NCBI GenBank assembly: GCA_013339895.1
Contig: JABACO010000011.1
Span: 5,756,570-5,820,569, forward strand
Length of the DNA: 64,000 nucleotides
Reading direction: 5' to 3'
From: Ephydatia muelleri
Lineage: Eukaryota; Porifera; Demospongiae; Spongillida; Spongillidae
Shown here: positions 22,688-32,833 of the stretch, piece after piece
How positions within the stretch are numbered: position 1 is the first letter of the stretch
How the letters are laid out: every line of letters starts with the position of its first letter
Notes under the pieces: generated by a model
Told to the model about the DNA's origin: nothing
Databases searched by the model: none
Seen by the model: the letters and a program-made list of their open reading frames with translations, nothing else
Made by a program: the position numbers and the translations under genes

Positions 22688-22794
22688 GCCACAACTACAG
22701 CACTTCATGTAGCTGCAATTAGTGGACAGTCGTTAGCTGTTGAAATACTTGTGCAGGCTGGGGCACATGTTAATAGCAAAAATATACTTTGAAA
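22688..22794 (+). CDS. Ankyrin gene A, internal ankyrin exon (with in-frame stop)
   Basis: Between a TACGCAG acceptor and a GTAAGT donor (22795). It reads ATTTALHVAAISGQSLAVEI then LVQAGAHVNSKN, a complete ankyrin repeat core (T-A-L-H-V-A-A, G-x-x-x-x-V-E-I-L-V-x-A-G-A-x-V-N). In this frame TGA occurs at 22790-22792, two bases before the donor. No better donor lies upstream, so either the gene is broken here or the assembly has an indel. The exon length of 107 nt ends in phase 2. Confidence 0.7.
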
Positions 22795-22799
22795 GTAAG

Positions 22800-24400
22800 T
22801 TTGCTGTATTGTGATTAAAATGCTGTTAGTGAGTCATGCATGATTATAGTACAATGCTGTCAGTGTAATATAAATTCCTTAACTATGACATTTCTCCGCT
22901 ACAGCTGTAGTTCTAGTATGCACACTTTTCCCTGTTGTCAAATGTTGATATTCCCTTTTGGTAGTAATCATTTATATGAAACTCATTTACCTTCACATAT
23001 GTATTAAGTATGATATCAAATAAATGCAGGTTCTTTTTATGAATGACATTCATTTTCAGAATCATCCCTATCATTAGCAAGTGTACCCACATCTCACCAC
23101 AGAGGAAATACTTCAGATGCAGAAGCAATGACACGTATACACCTTCTGTAGTGTGCACATGTACATTTAAGTAGCTTTGCAGATTTTAGCAAACTAAGAG
23201 AAAGCAATAACAACAGTTTTGTGCTTTCTACATTTGATGACAGTGCACCAGTGTAGGTGCTCAATCGTACCGAGACACACTTTTCTCATTTTCCCCATGT
23301 CCTTGTCTTTACATAACATGGTAGGGATGCAAAATTGCCATGTGTGCACCCGTGTTCAGTAAAAGCTTTAGCAATCTGCGGGTTTATGCTGCACTGGGTT
23401 CCATATTGGTATATGGCGATCAAACCCCTTGAAACAGTAAGCCACACTACCTTTACTATTAAATACTCAGACCTTAATACATATTCCAATCACAGTTCAC
23501 ACATTTGGAATACAGTCTGTTTTGTTCATCTTATTCTTTCAAAATACTTTCACATCAGCAGAAGTGTATAACAACATGCGAACAGCTTAAACCTTGAAAA
23601 TGCAATCTTTCGAAAAGAGCAAAGCAAATGCTCGAGCTCATTCTGAAGAGTTTTCAAAAAAGCTAACTTTTGATTTGTTTTTGGATAAAAGGCACCCACG
23701 AGAATTAGTACACATTTTGTTAATAATCACTGTTTTGTTGGATGCACTCAGTCATTCTATCAATACCATCAATTATGATCAATCTTTCGCCCAAATGTAC
23801 CATGTCAAATGTATGCAACAAATATCACAACACTGTCCACTGCTGATCCCCAGTGTGTTCTTGTCTACATAGTGTACATCAAACAAAGTACATCTGGCTT
23901 GCGAGACTAGATAGTGATGAAGAGCTGTTGCCTATTCTTTGTCTTGCTATCACTTCTCTTCCTTTGAAGTTCTCACTTGTATGAATCTCTATTAGATCTG
24001 ACTAGTTTCAATCTTCTGACATTTCAGCCCTGTAAAAAATGTTGAGCAGCAGCTATATCAACTCCATGTTGGCACGCGTAACTACCAATCATGCAGTGAA
24101 TAGTGGGAATATAAGCTCTGTATGGCCCCTGCCATGTCTCACCACAGTGTAATTGAAAGAGAAACCTCTAGGATCTGGGAAACCATCAATCTGTTTCAGG
24201 TAGTGCAATAGAGCCATGCCAGCTGCTTACTTTTCTTACTGTTCTATACAGAGGGCATATCATTGAGATTTTAATAAGTCTGTATGGTAATTTTCTTCAT
24301 TGTGAAATTTTGCTTATATGTGATAATGTGTTGTGTGTAAACATTTATTGTTTCCTTCTGCTCAATTATGTGTACTGTGATCACTACGTGTGAGTGTACA
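22800..24400 (+). other. Intron of ankyrin gene A
   Basis: About 1.6 kb. ORFs at 23286-23489 (minus) and 23594-23872 (plus) have no recognisable domain and I treat them as chance. The distal end (24340-24400) resembles the 3' end of the array units (CTCAATTATGTGTACTGTGA). Confidence 0.4.
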
Positions 24401-24401
24401 G

Positions 24402-24416
24402 TGGACTCCTTGGGAG
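24402..24416 (+). CDS. Possible 15-nt microexon related to the array junctions
   Basis: TGTACAG is followed by 15 bases (Trp-Thr-Pro-Trp-Glu in phase 0) and then GTAAGTGG. The upstream sequence TCAATTATGTGTACTGTGA is a diverged version of the unit 3' end. The length is a multiple of three. It could be the ancestral form of the microexon-like junctions, but this is inference. Confidence 0.35.
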
Positions 24417-24569
24417 GTAAGTGGTAGTTCATTTAGTTTTGGTTGCTACTCACCTACCTGTAGAGTAGCTTCTCTCTAATATACCATGTGTTTGTCTTAT
24501 GTGCAAACTCATTTATCTGTTCCTTCTTGTGTGTTATGTGCTGACGTGCAACATGGCCACACTGTGCAG

Positions 24570-24572
24570 ACG
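24570..24572 (+). CDS. Possible 3-nt microexon
   Basis: GTGCAG-ACG-GTAAGTTTCAC preceded by CTGTTCCTTCTTGTGTGTTATGTGC-type sequence. Same layout as the array junctions, though more diverged. Confidence 0.3.
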
Positions 24573-24625
24573 GTAAGTTTCACTAGCAATTTGCATCTAT
24601 GTCTCATGTCATTCCACACTGCAAG

Positions 24626-24867
24626 GACTTTACACCGTTACATATGGCAGTTCTGTGTCATAACACGGACTGTGTAAAGAAACTGCTGTTGGCACCAGCA
24701 ATTGATGTGAACATTAAGGACAGATATGGGAGGACCCCAGTGATGCTAGCAAGTGGAAATTATGAAATGCTAACGTTGTTGAGAAGTGCAGTGACTTTCC
24801 TGTGCACACCTTCAGCAAAGTCATATTATGTGGAAACAGTGGAGCAGGCAAAAGTACATTGGCCCAG
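24626..24867 (+). CDS. Ankyrin gene A exon: ankyrin repeat plus Walker A P-loop, frameshifted
   Basis: After GCAAG the frame gives an ankyrin repeat, DFTPLHMAVLCHNTDCVKKL then PAIDVNIKDRYGRTPVMLAS. The 3' half is in a different frame. There it reads EKCSDFPVHTFSKVILCGNS and continues GAGKSTLAQ to a GTATGT donor (24868). GNSGAGKST is a perfect Walker A motif, as found in Roc-type GTPase or NACHT-type modules that follow ankyrin repeats in animal signalling proteins. The two frames are offset by one base. The P-loop frame is open only back to a TGA at about 24762, so the disruption lies near 24762-24780. Later nucleotide-binding motifs are not found before the gap. Confidence 0.7.
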
Positions 24868-25616
24868 GTATGTGCATGCCCAATCAGAGCAAGTCATGTG
24901 TAGGAATTGTATCTAGTACTGTACCCTCTTGAACCATTGCTTAGCTAAAATATTAGTTTTATGTATGGCTCGCCTTGTTATATAATATGGTATGTGTGTG
25001 GGGGGGGAGGAGGATTGGGGGGAGGGGAAGGGGGCCATTGCCTCTTACCTCACAGTCCCTCAGTGCCCCTCCCACAACCTTGCTCCAAAAACACACAAGT
25101 ACCCATCTTTGAAGAATGCAATGAGGATAACCATTACAGTAACAGTATATATCTTCTCTATCGATTATCTGTTGGATGTAGGATTGGTGGTGCAAAAATC
25201 AAGGAGACTAGGTACAGTACTGTTACAGTGGGGTTTGATAGGATCCTACAACCAACATTACTACATTTTGCAAATATGCTTCTTTATTTGCAAATATAGA
25301 GTTGTTTGATCCTATCCAACCCCACTGTAACAGTACTGTAGCTTGTTTCGAGCCCGCGTGGAGTCGGTGTCTTCGTGGTACCGCTTTGGCTCGGTCGCAC
25401 GCTTGGATATTCTTAATGACAACCTGCAGAGTTTCTACTTTTGACGACATAATCGTGGGCGTTATCACCGTTCATGAATTCTTTCGCTACTTAAGTACAT
25501 AGTGAGTGTTAAGAAGTTGTACTAAGTCGATAAATTTATTATGGGCTACAAAGTATTTCTGTGTAATATTTTATCCGTGATTCAAAACTGGCTAATGTTG
25601 TTACATCTTTTATTAT
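24868..25616 (+). other. Intron-like stretch with G-rich run and foldback
   Basis: Contains a G-rich tract (25003-25033) and the short foldback at 25213-25341. No coding signal apart from weak ORFs overlapping the foldback. If gene A is intact, the rest of its P-loop domain should be encoded here or in the gap, and I do not find it. Confidence 0.4.
25213..25341. mobile_element. Short foldback or MITE-like element
   Basis: TACAGTACTGTTACAGTGGG at the left is mirrored by its complement ending at 25341, and the matched arms extend about 33 bp. The interior repeats ATTTGCAAATAT. No coding capacity. Confidence 0.7.
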
Positions 25617-25713
25617 GAAAAGGCACCTCTGGAAGAAAATGCTACAATTTCGTCTTCGTGCGATGTTCCTACACAGGAGGAGGAGTGAATGGAGGGGAGG
25701 GGGAGGGGTAAAC

Positions 25714-25813
25714 NNNNNNNNNNNNNNNNNNNNNNNNNNNNNNNNNNNNNNNNNNNNNNNNNNNNNNNNNNNNNNNNNNNNNNNNNNNNNNNNNNNNNNN
25801 NNNNNNNNNNNNN
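25714..25813. other. Assembly gap (100 N)
   Basis: Exactly 100 unknown bases, a conventional size for a gap of unknown length. It sits between the P-loop exon and the Tyr-motif tail of gene A, so missing exons may be hidden here. Confidence 0.99.
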
Positions 25814-27753
25814 GAGTGTGGCGAGGGGGACAACGCCAAGGTGTACGACCTCCTCTATCGGGACCTCCATTTCCTGTACCTCCAGCAGCTGGACGACGAT
25901 GACTACAGTGAATGCGAGGAGAGCGCTACACCTTCATCGGATACCGCCGTAGGACTAACCTGGGAAATCCTCCAGCTCATGCGACGATTGCAGAAAATGA
26001 GTTGAACACATCTCTGACGTACGATAGACTGGAAGATGAAGCTACCCCCGCGACTGATGCAATAACCCTCACATCTCCATCACAGTCACAGAGGACCCTT
26101 CTCACCACTGCATGCGAGCGTTCCATTCAGGGCCCACCCTTCCAAGGGTGCACCGCCTCCATCCCTTCTGCCCCACCCCCACGACACCACTCGGCGCCGG
26201 ACATGTCGTCCTCAGGTGCACTGACCGGTGGCCCACGGTGTGCCAATATCTTCGGCATTGGTTCTTCCAGCGCCCTTGCTGGGACGTGTACCAGGGGAAC
26301 AGTTGGACGTGGATTACGATGAGATCTGCTCCGATACGGTCTCCAACGTGGAGGACAGTGTCCTTGAAGAGTCTATGTATGACCACCTCATGGTTGATAA
26401 TGCCCATAAGCTGCCATAGTGGATTTGCTGCTCCTTACCCCCATGGTAGCACTGCTGGCACTCCTGGCCTGACGAATAACATTTCTGGCACTCAGACCAA
26501 CACCTCAGGTGTTCAACACAGTTGCACCTGGCACTAAAGAACGACGTCTCAGGTGTTGAAAGCAGCACCTCTGATCCTCAGAACTGCTCCTCTGTCTGAA
26601 CCCTAGTCCTCAGAGCAGGGTCCCCAGCCGTCAAAATGTCGCATCTACCCCTCTCAGGAGTATTGCTATCAACTCCCTGAATAGTGGAACTGGTCCTGAG
26701 AGTTCCACCATGACACCCAGAACACCGCCCCTACACCTCAGAACACCACCTCTGCACCTCTGAACAGCACCCCTACACCTCTGAACAGCACCCCTACACC
26801 TCTGAACAGCACCCCTACACCATGAACAGCACCCCTGCACCTTTGAACAGCACCCCTACACCTCTGAACAGCACCCCTACACCACTGAACAGCACCCCTA
26901 CACCTCAGAACACCACCCCTGCCCTTCTGAAACCACTTTTCTGGCTTTGAGAACGCAAGTACTGCTCCTATTAGTGCCCATCAACCACTCGTTTCTGGAG
27001 AGGACAGTGCTCAGACTAAACTCTGCCGCCTGTGACAGACCCCGCCCCCCTTCCCTCCAAGTCAGTGGCAGTACAACACCATGCCAGCCCGCCTCCCCAA
27101 TCCACCCGCTCCCTTCATCCAACCCACTCCTGTGGAGCAGGAAGACGACTATGATGAGGTGGCCTCTGACAGCTCGTCTTCCCCGGCAACGCCACTTCCA
27201 GCTCCCAGCCTAGCTCCCAGTTTGTGCGGACCACCTTCCACCTTCCCTCCACTCGCTTCCCTGTACCCAAGTAGGACTGATTTTGAGGAAGATTATGATG
27301 AAATAGTGCCGGGTTGTAATCCCACCACACCAGTTCAAGGACATATACCTCAGCCATCTGTAGTATTCTCTTCGTACCCACATTCCAAAGGGATAGAACC
27401 TTGGAGTGGAAGCTGGAGTATACTTCTGAAGGCACCGCAACCACCTCAACAGCCACACTCGCAGCAGCTTTACATCCCTGTTGAGGAGTGTGGTAAGGTG
27501 GTCCATCCAGTGGCCACGCCTACCCAACCTCACAGATCACCCGCACTGTCCCCCATCTATGGCAGCTAGCAAACATGTTGCAATGTCCACCCAGCCTCGT
27601 GGATCACCGGTGTCATTATCCCCATCCAATAGCAATCACGTTGCCACGCTCACCAACCTTGCTCCTGGTTCTCCCCAGGAGGGCACTCAAATGCACACCA
27701 TCAGGTCTGCAGTTGACAGTGACAGTGATATTGACTATGACCACCTGACGTGA
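25814..27753 (+). pseudogene. C-terminal Ser/Thr/Pro-rich tail with repeated YDEI/YDHL motifs, frame-disrupted
   Basis: GC-richer than its surroundings and coding-like, but the signal hops between frames. In order it gives VYDLLYRDLHFLYLQQL (about 25850), LTYDRLEDEATPATDAITL (about 26015), VDYDEICSDTVSNVEDSVL then SMYDHLM (26300-26400), an LNSTPTP repeat, EDDYDEVASDSSSS (about 27145), FEEDYDEIVPG (about 27280) and DSDIDYDHLT followed by a stop (27753). Tyr-Asp-Glu-Ile is close to the pYEEI optimum of Src-family SH2 domains. YDHL/YDRL also fit Yxx-hydrophobic docking sites. This suggests a phosphotyrosine scaffold tail. It may be the end of ankyrin gene A or a separate gene whose start is in the gap. 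Several one-base shifts separate the motifs, so it is either a pseudogene or poorly assembled. Confidence 0.5.
26705..26930 (+). repeat. 21-bp coding minisatellite (LNSTPTP)
   Basis: About ten copies of a 21-bp unit (AACAGCACCCCTACACCTCTG with variants) encode Leu-Asn-Ser-Thr-Pro-Thr-Pro. At 26817-26823 one copy reads CACCATGAAC where its neighbours have CACC(T)CTGAAC or CACCACTGAAC. That copy lacks one base and shifts the frame. Confidence 0.9.
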
Positions 27754-28440
27754 TGGTACATCTGATAGTTTTGCTGATCGCGTGATGTTCATTATTGTCG
27801 TGATTTTTGGACTCTTGACGGGTCAACTGGCAAGTTGGTGCATATGACATGGTAATAAGGCAGTAGGAGTGTTTTATGATGTGATACTGTACATGCTTTG
27901 CATTTGCTACAACATGTTTGAACCATTGCGTTGACATTGAAATGTTCTCTGCAACATAAAAATTGTATTTTACTGTTTATGAATGCATGCTTATGTGAAA
28001 AACATGCAACACTAATAGGGACCTTCAATTGATCAGCTGGGGACTTACATGTAGCTGTGCTTTGGCACTTAGTAAGTCCATCAGTGGTACATTAGGCAAG
28101 CATGTTCACTGTTGAAGGCAGTATGTCAGGGACCTGTTAGTCCCTTCATTTACTTAATGCACAGCAAAGACATAGGAATGTACAGTTAAACAGGACACAG
28201 AGATATCGCTTGGATAACTCCACCAATTCACATTTAATGGCCAGAGCAAGGTTAAGTTTAAAATCAATTCTTAAAGTTGAATGTTTGTGATGAATACACA
28301 AATAATTATCTTATGTATTGGTCAATAATTCGTGATCGATTTTGAAGCAGTCGAAAGTAGTGGCACCAAGTGCCGTGACCTCATTGGCTGTCGTCAAGTG
28401 ATGATGACTCTTCAACCAATATAGGTTAATTACCATTGAT
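27754..28440. other. Putative 3' flank of the tail gene
   Basis: AT-rich DNA after the terminal stop at 27753. No gene recognised. A weak polyadenylation context (ACATAAAAATTG, 27955) is present. Confidence 0.35.
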
Positions 28441-28478
28441 TATATCTCGGATTGCAGTGAGGTAGCAATTTTTGTCAG

Positions 28479-28775
28479 GTGCATCCATCAGTGCACCAGA
28501 GCAAGTACGATTTTCTAGTTAATCATTTCAAGCCAGCAGTAGATTACTACTTTCCAAAGCGTAGTGGTGGGCGTTCATTTAAATATCATTGGCTGCTCCA
28601 GTTTCTTTGGCTTGCTACAGTAAGGAAGGGAATGGTGGTGTTTGCCATTATTATTATGTTTGTTGTACTGACAGCTATATATATTGCAAAGCTACTACTC
28701 CATGGTGCATGTGAAACCACGAGGCTTCATAACCAAATACTCCAAAAGCTTCATAGAATTTCTAACATGGATTAA
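28479..28775 (+). CDS. Putative membrane protein exon, single transmembrane segment
   Basis: A 98-codon plus-strand ORF follows an intron-like sequence ending GATTGCAG (28457). After a polar start with several Tyr and Lys residues (SKYDFLVNHFKPAVDYYFPK), residues about 45-70 form a strong hydrophobic helix (VVFAIIIMFVVLTAIYIAKL). It is followed by a short cytoplasmic-like helix (TTRLHNQILQKLHRISNMD) and a stop. The start codon is uncertain because the true exon may begin at the acceptor. I recognise no family. Protein-like composition and a clean stop favour a real terminal exon. Confidence 0.4.
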   Translation: MHPSVHQSKYDFLVNHFKPAVDYYFPKRSGGRSFKYHWLLQFLWLATVRKGMVVFAIIIMFVVLTAIYIAKLLLHGACETTRLHNQILQKLHRISNMD

Positions 28776-29364
28776 GACATAATAGCACACTTAACCACAC
28801 ACCTGCTATCAATGGAGAAAAGATGTTAGAGCATGAGGGTACTGTGAAGGTAAATGTTTGAATGTTCCACCCCTATATCTTTCAAAACTATGTAAATAGA
28901 GAGCTCACAGGAGAAAAAAAGGGAAAGACGAAGAGGAGAGATGGACAGAGGAAGGAGGTGTGAAATAGCACACCCAACACAACTGTCCTGAACACTGTGG
29001 AGGAAAATGAAGGCCGTTCATCAATTAGTCATTGAGACGTGACCCCCCACATGTGTGGTTGATGTGATGTGGTATGGTTGTAATTGGAGTCTCAACATCT
29101 GCATCCACAGCTTGTCACCACATGATGATTTGAAGCTCATTTGGATGTTGCAATGTTGAATAAAATAAAAGGATACTGGTGTGGAACTAAAGTGAGGGGA
29201 GATGTCAAATGTATATCATGTGACTATGCATATGTACGTGCAATATTAATAAAAAGGTCTCTGTGGTTGCCAGTGACGCTGAATATTAAGATGCATAACT
29301 GCAATTAATCGCTAATGCATCCCAAACCAGAACAAGGACGACATTCAAGTAATTTTCGTTGAAG
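28776..29364. other. No gene seen
   Basis: Includes a purine-rich patch at 28900-28965 (AGAGGAGAGATGG...). Nothing else recognised. Confidence 0.4.
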
Positions 29365-29429
29365 ATGTTGAAAGGACTGACTGTGATGATAATCATTGCT
29401 ATGGTGGTCGTAGCTTACAGTGCACTAAG
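29365..29429 (+). CDS. Possible signal-peptide first exon
   Basis: ATG followed by 21 codons reading MLKGLTVMIIIAMVVVAYSA, an archetypal signal peptide: one Lys, a 14-residue hydrophobic core and a small-residue end. It is cut by a GTATGT donor at 29430. The exon ends in phase 2. Candidate next exons are very short: 20 nt at 29830-29849 (after TCTTTGCAG, before GTAAGTGTC), 3 nt near 30003 (TATAG-TGG-GTAAGTG) and 12 nt at about 30060-30071 (CTCCAG ... GTAAGTATC). The layout recalls micro-exon genes for secreted peptides. The downstream chain is speculative. Confidence 0.4.
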
Positions 29430-30560
29430 GTATGTATGTACCTTTGAGCGGAGCACGTGAATGGATTAATATTGTATTGCATGAAGCACTGTGAGCATAC
29501 ACGTATATACTGGTCACTAAAAAGGCGCAGCTTATTTACATTTCCTTGTAGTTTTGTACATACATATCTTTTATATGTTATATAGTCCTTGAGATATGAA
29601 GTGAAGCCCGAATGTGCAATAGGAAAGTGTACCAGTTAGCGGGATACACTTGCATGTTGACATTTCTAGTTGCACATATCAGTTTCAATCAGTTTGATTG
29701 TCGGCATCGCTGGTGGGTATGATAGAATGGACCTACAATCTTTTTGTCGCAGTACATTTGGGCTGGGAGGTAGCATTTCTAGCAGCAATGTGTTTATAGC
29801 TTTACTGTATTCCTAAAATCTCTTTGCAGCCCCTTGGTGTGTGCGTACAGTAAGTGTCACTCTGTGATGAATTCATTACATGATCAAAGCAACGTGCATT
29901 TCAATCGCTCCAGTGCAAAAAGTAAATATTATAATTATTATAATATAAAATGATTTACATGCGATTTATCCCGCTATACTGACTGGGATCTGCTGATTAT
30001 AGTGGGTAAGTGATCAAACTGATCTTAATTGCAAGAATAATTGTAAACTCATTTCTCCAGTGTGGTTGGAAAGTAAGTATCTTGGTATTCAAATTTCTCA
30101 CATCCGTATGCCGTATTATTTGATTTCCATACTTGGTAATCTCCATTGTGGCAACACATCGTATGTAATGTGTAAGTATAATGTATTGTCTTATTTTCTC
30201 AATCCCTTATTCCCTTTTTTCAATGTGATATGTCATCAGTGTGTAATTTGAACTCCTACGGGCATGTGGTCTTCATAAGATATGGCTTATTCTCTTTTGA
30301 AATAAATCACTCTCTGACAACTTATTGAAACCGATTCCTTAAAGAAAGTAAGATCTGCTATAATAGTTTAAAATGACATTCAGTAACCATGCACTACAAT
30401 GCAGAAACCTGCTTATGCCCTATACTGAAGTGGGTATGTGACGTATATGCAAATGATTGTATAACGAATTGCTTTTCACCCTCTTTCTGTGCCGTCCAAA
30501 TGGGTTTGAAAGGGAGCATGTGTAAGTTGTCATATGCATTAATGCATTATATCGTTTATA
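29430..30560 (+). other. Intronic DNA of the putative secreted-protein gene
   Basis: Contains the candidate microexons listed for 29365. ORFs at 30060-30251 and 30389-30673 have no recognisable content. Confidence 0.3.
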
Positions 30561-32087
30561 CATGGATACAGCCAGGTGAGGCAGCTGACATGAATGACTA
30601 TGAAGAAACATATTTATGTTGTTTTTACCTTGTTCTGTTATTTATGTATGCTTCTGAAAATCACATCAAATAAACATTTCAAAAATGGTGTCCCTTTTGC
30701 AATAATGGCTACAATAGAGCTATGTTGTGATGTAACAATTCTTGTAGGCCTACTATGAACAGGAGTTGTGCATGCTAAATGAATCGATTTTGCAACGGTA
30801 GTATTTCATGGATTAGTGAACCACATGAAGCTCTTCGTTGGCATTTGTTGTGTCAGAATTGGGGGCCACATTACACCTATGGATCATGATGCCACTGACA
30901 CAAATATTTAGTCCTTTGTCATGACATAAGCACACAGCCACACATATGGTAATGTTAACAAGGTTCAATCGTCACTAGTAGTATCCTTTTACATCTTCAG
31001 CTCCATGTAACTATTCGAACTAGCCTCAGCTTGCACATGCCAAGTGATGCAAGTGCCAAGCTGCTTCTCCAAGCTTTTCCAACTGCTAGTAGCTCATCCA
31101 ATCACCAGACCCCCGAATACACGTAGTCCACACAGCAGACATACAGTGCACCCAATACAATGTACTATTTAGAGGGGATTGAAGGGTTGTCCTCCTGATC
31201 ATCCACTCCTTCAGCACTGACGCGTTGACGATCCCCATGCACTGTCACATTTCCCTTGCAAAATTCATGCTGCTGGAGTAGGCTCTAGACATCCCTTCCC
31301 ATTGCTGTATAACCTCCCCACTCAATTTTCTTACATGATGGCTGAACAATTCCAGGTCCTCCTAGCTTCAGCATGGCCTCCACCACCATCATGTTCTCCA
31401 CTTTAGGATGCCTCTAGCTTCCCTCTCTTGGAGGCTCTTCGAAGGTCTACACATTTGGGTGCACAGCCAGTCTACCCATTTCACCATGTCCACCTCAGCT
31501 TCACCCTCCACCCTGTCACAGACTCTCTTACACGACAGCCTGGCATCAATCCCACTTCTGCCACCATATGTGCGATGGGACTGAGCCGATACAATGCACC
31601 ACACCACTTGCAATCACATGTTATGTATGTTCCCTTAATATTCCCACTCACTCCTTATATGATCCGCAGCACTGTAGTAAGTATCACATACTGTGCACTC
31701 ATTGCAAAGTCCCATTATACAGGTGTGCTGACTGTTCATGGACTGTTTCAGCACTGTTGCATGGGCGTTCCCCATACATCACCACCAGCCTTCTCTTTGT
31801 TACACTGTGTTATCCTTGGCCACATGAGCCTGAAACACCAAGTTGTTGTCCTATTGTTCCACTCGCAATGATGCAGCCCTCTGTCCAGAATCCACAAAAC
31901 TTTCATTATTCAATGTGCTGCATAAATAAAGATATGATGCCCCTAGCAGGTAACAAAACTGAAAGGTTGGTGTAAAATCATGCAAAGGGTTTTATACACG
32001 ATCAGTGTTGTACAAGGATGTACTCAACAGACCTCTGTTCCTAGGGTGAATACTGTCCTATGACAGACAATACTTATTGTGGAACAT

Positions 32088-32275
32088 TGTAATGGTTAGG
32101 CACTGTCAGTCTCCCAATATTCTATCCCACCTTCTTGAGCAGTCAGATGAATATCATTCTCCTCCACAATATTTACAAGTCACACAATTTATACACACAA
32201 TAGCCAATTCCATTTCCAATCATTTGCATAAACCGATCTTCACCATATATGGTTCCGTACTTCAGCTCCGTTACA
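32088..32275. mobile_element. 188-bp MITE-like insertion with 5-bp target duplication
   Basis: Present in copy C but absent from A and B, where the flanks are contiguous (GGAGCATCCTAG / GGAACATCCTAG). The insert is flanked by AACAT on both sides (32083-32087 and 32276-32280). It begins TGTAATGG and ends CCGTTACA, an 8-bp imperfect terminal inverted repeat. No coding capacity. The empty sites in the paralogues make this a firm insertion call. Confidence 0.85.
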
Positions 32276-32478
32276 AACATCCTAGTTACATATATTTAAC
32301 TCTAACATCGTATCAAACTCCACTGTAATACGGCAAAGGAAACCATACCTTGTTTCCTGACTCTGTGAACCACCCAATCCTACATCGAATTCACTTTTTC
32401 AATGGCTGGAGAAGCTAATTTCATTTAGAGTGCTCCCACTAGTAAACTTGTGATTCAGTCTAACACTTAGGTATAAAT

Positions 32479-32498
32479 CTGTGTGTGTGTGTGTGTGT

Positions 32499-32545
<47 letters not shown>

Positions 32546-32640
32546 CGTGCATGTGTGCGTGTATGTGTGTGTTTATGTGTATGTGCGTGCATGTGTGCAT
32601 GTGTGCATGTGTGTATGTGTGTTTATGTATGAGTATATTT
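32479..32640. repeat. TG-rich microsatellite
   Basis: TG dinucleotides with GTATGTG and GCATGTG variants. Cys/Val-rich ORFs read through it are artefacts. Confidence 0.95.
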
Positions 32641-32833
32641 ACAATTTGGTGTATGTCCATAATGGAAGATTTGACTTAATTTACTCTCTTCATACCTCGT
32701 TAACATTATTTTATGTGTGACCTATCTAGCAATATGTATTTGTCTAAATGTGCACTACTTTACAATGGAAGCAATAATACTGTACAAAATGCAGGTACTC
32801 TGCACTAGCTAAGGTGGTGGTATACATATTAGG

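Larger units (their letters stand above)
30630..32780 (+). repeat. Segmental duplication copy C (partial)
   Basis: Matches 13010-14990 (A) and 53440-55230 (B), but carries neither the ankyrin exon nor the unit array. It ends where the 56-bp minisatellite begins. It shares more details with B than with A. It differs by an inserted 188-bp element (32088-32275) and by a longer TG-rich tract (32480-32625). Confidence 0.85.

Noticed and set aside
25340-25410. tRNA-like T-loop sequence (GTTTCGAGCCCG)
   Set aside because: No acceptor, D or anticodon stems can be drawn around it on either strand.
26102-26407. Minus-strand ORF of 101 codons over the Tyr-motif region
   Set aside because: Antisense of the plus-strand coding islands, and it lacks any domain; the plus strand explains the coding signal better.
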